NCBI RefSeq assembly: GCF_016834655.1
Contig: NZ_JAENHP010000024.1
Location: forward strand, 92,895 to 156,894
Reading direction: 5' to 3'
DNA from: Paractinoplanes ovalisporus
GTDB lineage: Bacteria; Actinomycetota; Actinomycetes; Mycobacteriales; Micromonosporaceae
Length of the DNA stretch: 64,000 nt
Shown here one piece after another: positions 9,849-17,811 of the stretch; the first letter of the stretch is position 1; the number at the start of each line of letters is the position of its first letter. The notes below the pieces were generated by a model. The model was not told the DNA's origin. It was given only the letters and a program-made list of their open reading frames with translations, and did no database searches. Position numbers and translations under genes: made by a program.

Positions 9849-11147
9849 GTGATCGGAGACACGCCACAGCCTGGGGAAACGCCTCGCAACGACGGCGACC
9901 CGTGGAAGTTCGGCGATCCCGACCCGGCCTGGTGGCGCGGCAAGACCGACCGCTCCGCTGAAGGACGGCCGGCCCGGCCTCAGCGCGGCCCCGAACAGCC
10001 CGCGGCCGGCGGCACCGGAGTGCTGGTGCCCCCGGCCGCCGTGCCCCGCACCGGCGAGGCGGCCGAGGCCCACGCGGCCGGCACGCAGGACGTATCGGAG
10101 CAGCTGGCCCCGGAGACGGTGGTGAAGAAGCCGCCGGCCGCGGTCGAGCGCGACCACAACCAGCCGGACCCGCACCGCTACAACCCGCTGCGCCCGCCGG
10201 CCGGTCACGTGGCGCCTGCTCCCCCGGCCGCCCCCGTTTCTGCCGCCGCGCCCACCGCGCCCACTCCGCCCGTCACCGACGCGCCGGTCGTTCCGGAACC
10301 GCCGACCCCGGTGTCACCCGAAGCGGTGACTCCCGCGACCAAGGCGAAGGCAAAGGTCACGCCTCCGCCCGAGGACGTGATGGTGCTGCCCGAGCCGAGC
10401 CTGCACCACCGCCCGACCGTGCCGCTGGACCATCCGATGCCGATGCGGCCCCGCCAACAGGTCCGGCCCACCGAGCCGCTGCCCCCGCCGACCGGCACCC
10501 CGGCCACCGACGCCCGCCTCCAGCGGCTCGAGAACTCCACGTTCTGGCGCGACCAGACGGACGACACGATCGAGGTCCCGCCCGGCGAGGAGCCGCCGCC
10601 GGTGCTCACCCGGGCCCGGCACCGCGGCACCGGCCGGGCCACCCGCAAACCGTCCGGGCTGCCGCTCTCGGCCCAGGTGTCGCTCGTGGCGCTCGGCCTG
10701 GTGGCGGCGTTCTTCGCCTGGGTCAGCGCGGAACCCTTCTGGCTCGCGGTCGGCCACGGCGACCAGGGATACGTCACGACGACCCAGTGCAGCGGCGACG
10801 GCGTGACCCAGCGCTGCTCGGGCCGGTTCGTGTCGGGCGACGGCCGCTACACGATCACGCAGGTGCGACTGCTCGGCGTCGAGGGGCAGGCCCGGATCGC
10901 GGGCACGGTGACTCCGGCCCGCATGGTCAGTCCGGACAGCCGGCAGGCGTACGTCGGCGGGACCGGCGCCCTGCTCCAGCTGCGCTGGCTGCTCGGGTTC
11001 GCGCTCGTGCTGCTCTGCGGCTATGCGATCGCGGGCGTGACCAAGGCCCGGCGGCTCGAGACGGCCCGGGCCCGGCGCGGCGCCGTGCTGCTCAGCCTGG
11101 CCGGCCCCCTGGCGTTGCTGGCCGGGTTCCTGGCCGCTGCTTATTAG
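9849..11147 (+). CDS. Proline-rich membrane protein, unknown function
   Basis: A 432-residue protein in two parts. Residues 1-265 form a long Pro/Ala-rich, disordered cytoplasmic region beginning with a WKFGDPDPAWWRGK-like stretch. Residues about 275-432 hold a helix (VSLVALGLVAAFFAWVSA), an extracytoplasmic loop with two Cys (TQCSGDGVTQRCSG) that may form a disulfide, and two further helices. Related genes of this shape sit between metG and rsmI in Micromonosporaceae, but no function is known to me. The TAG stop overlaps the rsmI stop by 4 bases tail to tail. Start GTG 9849 has a weak ribosome site. Confidence 0.82.
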   Translation: MIGDTPQPGETPRNDGDPWKFGDPDPAWWRGKTDRSAEGRPARPQRGPEQPAAGGTGVLVPPAAVPRTGEAAEAHAAGTQDVSEQLAPETVVKKPPAAVERDHNQPDPHRYNPLRPPAGHVAPAPPAAPVSAAAPTAPTPPVTDAPVVPEPPTPVSPEAVTPATKAKAKVTPPPEDVMVLPEPSLHHRPTVPLDHPMPMRPRQQVRPTEPLPPPTGTPATDARLQRLENSTFWRDQTDDTIEVPPGEEPPPVLTRARHRGTGRATRKPSGLPLSAQVSLVALGLVAAFFAWVSAEPFWLAVGHGDQGYVTTTQCSGDGVTQRCSGRFVSGDGRYTITQVRLLGVEGQARIAGTVTPARMVSPDSRQAYVGGTGALLQLRWLLGFALVLLCGYAIAGVTKARRLETARARRGAVLLSLAGPLALLAGFLAAAY

Positions 11148-11989
11148 CCGTGCACCAGCGCGTACACCTCGCGCTTCTTGATCCCGAACTCGTCGGCGAC
11201 GGCCTGGATGGCGTCGCGCCGCGACGATCCGGCCGCTTCCCGGGCCGCGACCGCCGCCCGCAGCTCCTCGTCGGCGGGCCGCTCGGCCGGGCGCTCCGGG
11301 GCGCCGCCCACCACCACGGTGATCTCGCCCCGGGGCTCCTCCCGCTGCGCCCACACGGCGAGCTCGGCCGCGGTGTCCCGCCTGATCTCCTCGTACGTCT
11401 TGGTCAGCTCCCGGCAGACCGCGGCGGGCCGCTCGTCGCCGAAGGTGGCCGCGAGATCGGCCAGCATGCCCGCGATCCGGTGCGGCGCCTCGAAGAAGAC
11501 CAGCGTGCGCGGCTCGGCGGCGAGCTCCCGCAGTCGCGATCGGCGGTTCGAGCCCGTACGGGGAAGGAAGCCCTCGAACACAAAGCGGTCACTCGGCAGA
11601 CCCGAGAGCGCGAGAGCCGTGGTGACCGCACTCGGCCCGGGCGCGGCGGTGACCGGATAACCGGCGTCCAAGGCGGCCCGCACGAGGCGGTATCCGGGAT
11701 CGGAGACGCTCGGCATGCCGCCATCGGTGACCACCGCGACGACCGCGCCCCCGGCCAGCGCCTCGACCAGCTCGGGCGTGCGCCTTTCGTCGTTTCCCTC
11801 AAAATATGAAACGACCCGCCCGGCGACCGTGACGTTCAGATCGCGAGCCAGACGGGCCAGGCGACGAGTGTCCTCGGCGGCGACCACGTCGGCGGTGGAC
11901 AGGATCTCGCGCAGACGGGCCGAGGCGTCGCCGATGTTGCCCAGCGGAGCGCCGACCAGCACCACGCGGCCTTCGTTGGTGGGAACCAC
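11144..11989 (-). CDS. rsmI: 16S rRNA (cytidine1402-2'-O)-methyltransferase RsmI
   Basis: SAM-dependent tetrapyrrole-methylase-fold enzyme that 2'-O-methylates C1402 in the 16S decoding centre. The N-terminal GAPLGNIGDAS motif, EDTRRL, the glycine-rich VTDGGMPSVSDPGY and FFEAPHRI are all present. It has 281 residues from GTG 11989. It is divergent from pmt, with about 75 bases between the starts, a pairing also seen in M. tuberculosis (Rv1003/Rv1002c). Its 3' end overlaps the convergent membrane-protein gene. Confidence 0.96.
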   Translation of the reverse strand: MVPTNEGRVVLVGAPLGNIGDASARLREILSTADVVAAEDTRRLARLARDLNVTVAGRVVSYFEGNDERRTPELVEALAGGAVVAVVTDGGMPSVSDPGYRLVRAALDAGYPVTAAPGPSAVTTALALSGLPSDRFVFEGFLPRTGSNRRSRLRELAAEPRTLVFFEAPHRIAGMLADLAATFGDERPAAVCRELTKTYEEIRRDTAAELAVWAQREEPRGEITVVVGGAPERPAERPADEELRAAVAAREAAGSSRRDAIQAVADEFGIKKREVYALVHG

Positions 11990-12064
11990 CCGGAAAGTCC
12001 ATCACACGCCGCGACGAGGTGACGGCGGGCACCACCTCCCGGACGCAGGTCCTACGATCGCGGG

Positions 12065-13642
12065 GTGACTACGGCGGCGACGACGGAGACAGAACGCACC
12101 CCGGAACCGCCGTCGGCGGACGAACCCGGGGGCGTCCGCGCCGTCCCGGAGATCGTGCGGCGACGGCTCAGCACGCTCGACAACTGGCTCAACCCGCATT
12201 CGTGGCTGGTCACCGGCGTGATCGTGGCGATCGCGGCGATCCTGCGGCTCAACGGGATCAGCAGCCCGAAGGGGTACATCTTCGACGAGGTGTACTACCC
12301 GACCGACGCCTGGGACATGCTGCAGCACGGCGTCGAGTGGGACGAGAAGACCAACGGCCCGGCGTATGTGGTGCATCCGCCGCTCGGCAAATGGCTGATC
12401 GCCGGCGGCGAGATGATCTTCGGTAACAACGAGCTGGGCTGGCGCTTCCCGGCCGCGATCGCCGGCATCGTGATGATCCTGATCCTGATCCGGGTCACCT
12501 ACCGGCTGTTCCACTCGGTGCTGCTCGCGGGCCTGGCCGGCCTGCTGATGACGCTCGACGGCTTCCAGCTGGTGCTCTCGCGCACGTCGCTGCTCGACAT
12601 CTTCCTCGGCACGTTCATCCTGGCCACGTTCGCGGCGCTGGTGCTCGACCGCGACCACTACCGCCGCCAGTGGCTGAAGGCGCTCGAGAACGGCTACGAC
12701 CCCGCGAAGACGCCCCACGTGCCCCGGATCGTGCCGTGGTGGCTGCTGGTCGCCGGGGTCACGTTCGGCATGGCCTGCGGCGTGAAGTGGAGCGCCCTGT
12801 TCTTCGCGCCGTTCCTGGCCGCGCTGGTGATCCTGTGGCGCGTGCAGGCGCGGCGCTCGGCCGGGGTGCAGGGCCCGTTCCTGGCCGGCGTCATCGGCGA
12901 CCTCGGCTGGCTGCTGCTCAGCTTTGCGCTCACCTTCGTGATCTACCTGGCCACCTGGACCGGCTGGTTCGTCACCGACACCGGCTACTTCCGCCACTAC
13001 CGCGAGGCCAACGGCATGAGCGAGCCGCCGGTGATCGGCGCGCTGCTCAACCTGTGGCACTACCACCACGAGGCGTACCGGTTCCACAGCGGCCTGACCG
13101 AACGGCACGTCTATCAGTCGTGGCCGTGGCAGTGGCTGCTGCTCGGGCGGCCGGTCGCGTTCTATTGGAACAACGGCGGCAACTGCGGCGCCCCCAGCTG
13201 CGCCCGCGAGATCCTGCTGCTCGGCACGCCGATCCTGTGGTGGTCGTTCCTCCCCGCGCTGGCCGGCCTGATCTGGTTCGGCCTGGCCCGGCGGGACTGG
13301 CGCGCGTGGGCGATCCTGGTGCCGGTCGTGGCGGGCCTGCTGCCGTGGTTCTACTACGCGGTCAAGGACGGCCGCACGATGTTCTCGTTCTACGTGCTGC
13401 CGGCCCTGCCGTTCCTGATCCTGGCCGTCGTCTACGTCCTCGGCGCGATCATGACGCCACCCGAAGGCATAGCGCAGGGCTCCGCGAGATCGGACCGCCA
13501 GCTCATAGGCACGGTCGTGGCCGGCGCCTTCATCGTGCTGGTAGCCGTCTGCTTCGCCTACTTCTATCCGATCTTCACGGCCCAGACCATCCCGTACGAC
13601 AGTTGGTCCGGCCGAATGTGGTTGGGCGGTCGCTGGATCTAG
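12065..13642 (+). CDS. pmt: Dolichyl-phosphate-mannose--protein mannosyltransferase (Pmt, GT39)
   Basis: Polytopic membrane glycosyltransferase that O-mannosylates secreted proteins during Sec export, using polyprenyl-phosphate mannose. The 525 residues carry about 11 hydrophobic segments. The catalytic acidic pair is D74-E75 in YIFDEVYYPT in the first periplasmic loop, and a second conserved stretch is HPPLGKWLI. The start is GTG 12065. Likely substrates include the Pro/Thr/Ser-rich exported proteins encoded nearby (6486, 14356, 53179), though that link is inference. Followed by a hairpin at 13665. Confidence 0.94.
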   Translation: MTTAATTETERTPEPPSADEPGGVRAVPEIVRRRLSTLDNWLNPHSWLVTGVIVAIAAILRLNGISSPKGYIFDEVYYPTDAWDMLQHGVEWDEKTNGPAYVVHPPLGKWLIAGGEMIFGNNELGWRFPAAIAGIVMILILIRVTYRLFHSVLLAGLAGLLMTLDGFQLVLSRTSLLDIFLGTFILATFAALVLDRDHYRRQWLKALENGYDPAKTPHVPRIVPWWLLVAGVTFGMACGVKWSALFFAPFLAALVILWRVQARRSAGVQGPFLAGVIGDLGWLLLSFALTFVIYLATWTGWFVTDTGYFRHYREANGMSEPPVIGALLNLWHYHHEAYRFHSGLTERHVYQSWPWQWLLLGRPVAFYWNNGGNCGAPSCAREILLLGTPILWWSFLPALAGLIWFGLARRDWRAWAILVPVVAGLLPWFYYAVKDGRTMFSFYVLPALPFLILAVVYVLGAIMTPPEGIAQGSARSDRQLIGTVVAGAFIVLVAVCFAYFYPIFTAQTIPYDSWSGRMWLGGRWI

Positions 13643-13664
13643 GCCCGCCCTTCCCGCCCTACTC

Positions 13665-13699
13665 GAGCCGTCGCCGTGGCACCCGCCACGCGGCGGCTC
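13665..13699 (+). terminator. Hairpin terminator after pmt
   Basis: Imperfect 15-16-base stem, GAGCCGTCGCCGTGGC against GCCACGCGGCGGCTC, with a short loop, 23 bases after the pmt stop. Confidence 0.65.
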
Positions 13700-14355
13700 G
13701 ACACTTTCCCCACCGCTTATCAAGATCATCAGATATCAAGATCGTTTGAGCAGCCACCACCTCCCCCGCCCGCCCAGGGAAAAGCGGCGGGGCCGACCCT
13801 AACGCGTGTCAAGCGGGAAGCCCGGAGTTGTCCACCGGAGCGGCGACCGGGGTTTCGTGGACATCCACAGAGGGCTCAGAGCCGGCGGGAAAACTCACCG
13901 CGAGCGGGCCCGGAGAAAGAAAGGGCGCGCCCCGATCGCCTGCCACGGGGGAAGCGGGCGATAGGGGCGCGCACGAGCAAGCTTAACGACCTCCGATGTC
14001 GGACACAACGGGTGGCCAGGGGAACTTTCAAATTTCGATCAAGCCGATTCGACAATTCGGACATAACGGTTTACTCTTTACAAGAAGTGCATATCGCCAT
14101 GCGAATAAGCTTCGGGCTTTAGCCTCTTTCATTGTCGGGGATACGACAGCGAAACAATTGGTAAAACCGCGTAACCTCGGCCCATTCACCATTTCGCCGC
14201 AGCTCAGCGACGCCCTCTCGGCCGTGGCACAGATGAGCCCCCATCTGGTCAAACTCCAGGCCTCATCATTTCGGTTGATTTCCGCTTAACGATCATCCGT
14301 CATGCGGAAGAGTGAGCGCCACCAAGATCTCCAAATATCTTTTTAAGCTCGCCGC
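13700..14355. other. 656-base intergenic region with hairpin and AT-richer leader
   Basis: No convincing gene. A long hairpin at 13925-13972 has 16-base arms (GCGCGCCCCGATCGCC and GGCGATAGGGGCGCGC, one mismatch). Downstream, 14020-14350 is clearly AT-richer than the rest of the window, with runs such as GGTTTACTCTTTAC. Short frames here have no biased third position. I read it as a long promoter/leader region for the exopolysaccharide operon starting at 14356. No riboswitch class was recognised. Confidence 0.5.
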
Positions 14356-15300
14356 GTGACTTCGCACGAGCCAGAAAACCCGCAATTCGTCGCGTCCGAG
14401 TTCCCGGAAACTGAAGTGATCTCGGTCGAGACGCCCGCACCGGTGTTCGTGGACAGCACCGGGCGCCGCAGCCGGTTCTTGCGGCGGCTCGCGTACGCCT
14501 TCGGCGCGCTGGTCATGCTCTATGGCGGCCTGATCAGCGTCAGCCTGGCCGGCGGCCCCGTCCGCTCCAGCGCTGTGCTGCCTCTGCCCGGTCTCGAGCC
14601 CGAGAAGAAGGAGGAGAAGCCGGCCGTCGCCCCGAGCCCGGCCCCGACGCCCACGCCGACCCAGGCCGCGCGCGCCCTCTACGTCCCCGAGGTGCGCCGG
14701 ACCACCGTCCGGCCGCAAACCCCTCGGCTGGAGTCCACCCGGGTTCCCTCGAAGTCGCCCACGCCCTCCGCGTCGCCGACGACGAAGCCCCCGGTGAAGA
14801 AGCCCCCGGCGAACCCGCCCACCGAGTCGACGACCCAGCCGACCGACACCAACCCGCCGCCGGTGATCAACGATCCGCCGGACAGCACCCCGCCCAGCAC
14901 CCCGGTGGACCCGCCGGCCAACCCCGTCCCGCCGCCCAGCAGCGGAACTGGTGGGTCCGGCGGCGGTGGCGCCGTGGACAACCCGACGAGCCCGAGCCCG
15001 AGCGGCTCGGGCTCGTCCCAGTCTGGAGGCGGAACAAGCGGGACCGGAACAAGCGGGACCGGAACAAGCAACGGCGGAAGCAGCGGCGGCGAAGCCAACG
15101 GAGGCGGAAGCAGCGGCGGCACCGGAGGCGGCAGTGGCACGGCGACCCCGGAACCGATCGGCAGCAACAACAACAACGGCGGCGACAGCGACAGCGGCGA
15201 CGACAAGGACGACCCCACCGACATAACCCCTCAGGCCCTGCAGGCCACCGACCTGGTCCTCACCGAATCCATATCCCTCACGACCAAGGTGCTTCAGTGA
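14356..15300 (+). CDS. Membrane-anchored low-complexity protein, partner of the polysaccharide synthase
   Basis: A 314-residue protein with one N-terminal helix (FGALVMLYGGLISVSLAGG, residues about 49-68) and an extracytoplasmic low-complexity tail. The tail is first Pro/Thr/Ser-rich, then Gly/Ser-rich (SGTGTSGTG type), then acidic with an NNNN run. It has no catalytic motif. The stop overlaps the GTG of the deacetylase-glycosyltransferase gene by 4 bases (GTGA), so the two are translationally coupled. The arrangement resembles Streptomyces matAB, where two coupled genes make a PNAG-type adhesive. Homology to MatA was not established. Confidence 0.82.
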   Translation: MTSHEPENPQFVASEFPETEVISVETPAPVFVDSTGRRSRFLRRLAYAFGALVMLYGGLISVSLAGGPVRSSAVLPLPGLEPEKKEEKPAVAPSPAPTPTPTQAARALYVPEVRRTTVRPQTPRLESTRVPSKSPTPSASPTTKPPVKKPPANPPTESTTQPTDTNPPPVINDPPDSTPPSTPVDPPANPVPPPSSGTGGSGGGGAVDNPTSPSPSGSGSSQSGGGTSGTGTSGTGTSNGGSSGGEANGGGSSGGTGGGSGTATPEPIGSNNNNGGDSDSGDDKDDPTDITPQALQATDLVLTESISLTTKVLQ

Positions 15301-17756
15301 CCCACACCCCCGCTCACCAGGCCCCGGCACCCAACACACCCCCGCCGATGCCCACCCGCCGGGCCCGCACCCGCGGCCGCGGCCCGGTCCGGAGACGGCT
15401 CCTGCCCCGCCCCCGGATCATGCTCGGCACGCTGCTGGTGCTGGTCTTCGTCGGCGTCCTGGTCGTGCAGGCGTACATCAACGCCGAATTCAAGAGCGAC
15501 CACCTCGACTCCGAGGTCGGCGACCAGGCCGGCGTCCCCGAGGAGATCCTCAACGGCGGCCCGGTCATCAACACCACCGGCGGCCAGGCGAGCACCAGCC
15601 GCATGCCCGCGAAGACGATCGCGCTGACCTTCGACGACGGCCCCGATCCGACGTGGACGCCGAAGATTCTCGACGTGCTCGAGGAGAACGACGCGCACGG
15701 CACGTTCTTCGTGGTCGGCTCCGAGGTCTCCCGGCACCCCGAGCTCACCAAGCGGATCACCGACGAGGGCAACGAGCTGGGCCTGCACACCTTCACCCAC
15801 CCGAACCTGCAGCGCCTCGCGCCATGGCGGCGCACCCTCGAGCTCTCGCAGACCCAGGTCGCGATCGCCCGGGCCACCGGCGTGCACACCAACCTGGCCC
15901 GGTTCCCGTACTCGTCGAAGAACGCCGCGATCGACGAGACCAACTGGAAGATCATCAAGGACGCGGGCCGGCAGGGCTACCTGGTCGTCGTCAACGACCT
16001 GGACAGCGAGGACTGGCAGAAGCCGGGCGTGCCGCAGATCGTGAAGAACGCGACCCCGGCCGGCGAGAGCTCGGCGGTCATCCTGTTCCACGACGCGGGC
16101 GGCGACCGGCAGCAGTCGGTGGCGGCGCTGCGCGAGTTCATCCCGATGATGAAGGCCCGCGGTTACACGTTCACCACGGTCACCGAGGGCCTGAACCGCA
16201 CGATCGAGCAGAGCAACAGTGCCGCCGCGGGGAAGGTGCCGCTGCTGCCGGAGAACCCCGACGCGGCCGGCAGCGACGTGTGGCGGGGCAGCGCGGTCAT
16301 CTGGACCGTACGGGTCGCCGACGGCCTGGTCTGGTTCATCGCCATCCTGTTCCTGGTCGTGGGGGCACTCACCATCGGCCGTACGGCGTTGTTGCTGCTC
16401 CTCGCCACCCGGCACACCCGGCAGCGCCGCAAGCCGGGCTGGAGCTGGGGTCCTCCGGTGGTCGAGCCGGTGTCGGTCATCGTGCCCGCCTACAACGAGA
16501 AGGAAGGCATCGAGGCCGCCGTACGCTCCCTGGCCGGCGGCGACTACCCGGCGATCGAGGTCGTGGTCGTCGACGACGGCTCCACGGACGGGACGGCCTC
16601 GCTGGTCGAGCAGATGCGGCTTCCCAACGTACGGGTGGTACGCGTACCCAATGGCGGAAAGTCGAACGCGCTGAACACGGGCATCGCCCTCGCGCGCCAC
16701 GACCTGATCGTCACCGTGGACGGCGACACGATCTTCGAGCCGGACTCGATCCGTACGCTGGTGCAGCCGTTCGCCGACCCCACCGTCGGGGCGATCGCCG
16801 GCAACGTCAAGGTCGGCAACCGGGAGAAGATGGTCGCGGCCTGGCAGCACATCGAGTACGTGATCGGCTTCAACCTGGACCGCCGCCTCTACGAGGTGCT
16901 GGGCATCATGCCGACCGTCCCCGGGGCGATCGGCGCGTTCCGGCGCGAGGCCCTGGCCCAGGTGGGCGGGATCAGCGACGAGACGCTGGCCGAGGACACC
17001 GACGTCACGATGGCCATGCTGCGGCAGGGCTGGCGCGTCGTCTACGCGGAGGATGCCAAGGCCTGGACCGAGGCACCGGCCACTTTGGAGCAGCTGTACC
17101 GCCAGCGGTACCGGTGGAGCTACGGCACCATGCAGGCGATGTGGAAGCACCGTCGCGCCCTGTTCGACAAGGGCCCGTCGGGTCGCTTCGGCCGGGTCGG
17201 GCTGCCGTTCCTGGCCCTGTTCGGGGTGGCGCTGCCGATGCTGGCCCCGGTCGTCGACATCATGCTCCTGTACGGCCTGGTCTTCTGGGAGCTGGAGGAG
17301 ACCGTCATCGCCTGGCTCGGCATGCTGGCCCTGCAGCTGTTCACGGCCGCGGTCGCGTTCCGCTTCGACAAGGAGTCGCTGAAGCCGCTGTGGCGGTTGC
17401 CGTTGCAGCAGTTCGCCTACCGGCAGCTGATGTATCTGGTGCTCATGCAGTCGGCGACCACGGCCCTGACCGGCGGACGGCTGCGCTGGCACAAACTGCA
17501 CCGAGCCGGTCTGGGCGTACGGGCGGAAGCCGTTCCCCCTCCCGTACCCCGCGATGTTGCGCCCGTTGTGGACACTTGGCCGTCGACACTGGGTCAGGGG
17601 CGCGCCGACTCCCATCCGGCGGCGGGCCGGGCGGTCGCCCGCCCCGCGGTGCCGACCCAATCGGCCCGCGGCCACACCGCCGAACTGGGCCCCGAAGACC
17701 TTCCGTCAGCCGGCTCGCCCCCGGGTGGCGGATCCGGCCCGGTCTACACCGGGTGA
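15297..17756 (+). CDS. Bifunctional polysaccharide deacetylase / family 2 glycosyltransferase (PNAG-type)
   Basis: An 819-residue fusion. An N-terminal helix (residues about 42-60) precedes an extracellular NodB-type deacetylase with TFDDGPD, the metal motif HTFTHP, RFPYSS, DLDSEDW and ILFHD. A helix near residue 345 returns the chain to the cytosol for the processive GT2 domain: VVVDDGSTDGT, VDGDT, LAEDTDVTM and QRYRW. Three or more C-terminal helices form the export path. The combination fits synthesis and partial deacetylation of poly-beta-1,6-N-acetylglucosamine, the job split between PgaC and PgaB in E. coli and fused in Streptomyces MatB. The last 90 residues are a disordered Pro/Ala/Gly tail. 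All expected catalytic residues are present; the actual polymer is inference. Confidence 0.92.
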   Translation: MTHTPAHQAPAPNTPPPMPTRRARTRGRGPVRRRLLPRPRIMLGTLLVLVFVGVLVVQAYINAEFKSDHLDSEVGDQAGVPEEILNGGPVINTTGGQASTSRMPAKTIALTFDDGPDPTWTPKILDVLEENDAHGTFFVVGSEVSRHPELTKRITDEGNELGLHTFTHPNLQRLAPWRRTLELSQTQVAIARATGVHTNLARFPYSSKNAAIDETNWKIIKDAGRQGYLVVVNDLDSEDWQKPGVPQIVKNATPAGESSAVILFHDAGGDRQQSVAALREFIPMMKARGYTFTTVTEGLNRTIEQSNSAAAGKVPLLPENPDAAGSDVWRGSAVIWTVRVADGLVWFIAILFLVVGALTIGRTALLLLLATRHTRQRRKPGWSWGPPVVEPVSVIVPAYNEKEGIEAAVRSLAGGDYPAIEVVVVDDGSTDGTASLVEQMRLPNVRVVRVPNGGKSNALNTGIALARHDLIVTVDGDTIFEPDSIRTLVQPFADPTVGAIAGNVKVGNREKMVAAWQHIEYVIGFNLDRRLYEVLGIMPTVPGAIGAFRREALAQVGGISDETLAEDTDVTMAMLRQGWRVVYAEDAKAWTEAPATLEQLYRQRYRWSYGTMQAMWKHRRALFDKGPSGRFGRVGLPFLALFGVALPMLAPVVDIMLLYGLVFWELEETVIAWLGMLALQLFTAAVAFRFDKESLKPLWRLPLQQFAYRQLMYLVLMQSATTALTGGRLRWHKLHRAGLGVRAEAVPPPVPRDVAPVVDTWPSTLGQGRADSHPAAGRAVARPAVPTQSARGHTAELGPEDLPSAGSPPGGGSGPVYTG

Positions 17757-17761
17757 AGCGT

Positions 17762-17804
17762 CGGCCCGCGCCCGCTCGAACTGCAGCCGAGCGGGCGCGG
17801 GCCG
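17762..17804. terminator. Bidirectional hairpin terminator
   Basis: Perfect 17-base stem, CGGCCCGCGCCCGCTCG with its exact complement, and a 9-base loop. It lies between the convergent glycosyltransferase gene (stop 17756) and the GAF/kinase-like gene (stop 17812) and can serve both. Confidence 0.85.
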
Positions 17805-17811
17805 ATGTGTC

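Noticed and set aside
12002..13729. A 575-codon open frame opposite pmt
   Set aside because: Antisense shadow of a GC-rich membrane-protein gene; composition is His/Arg/Gln-rich and it has no recognised motif.
13996..14289. A 97-codon frame in the AT-richer leader
   Set aside because: No third-position GC bias, no ribosome site and a low-complexity product; treated as part of the leader.
14020..14350. ydaO or c-di-GMP riboswitch
   Set aside because: No conserved core of either class could be matched by eye; left as an unexplained AT-richer leader.
15294..17675. A 793-codon frame opposite the deacetylase-glycosyltransferase gene
   Set aside because: Shadow frame; all catalytic motifs lie on the plus strand.
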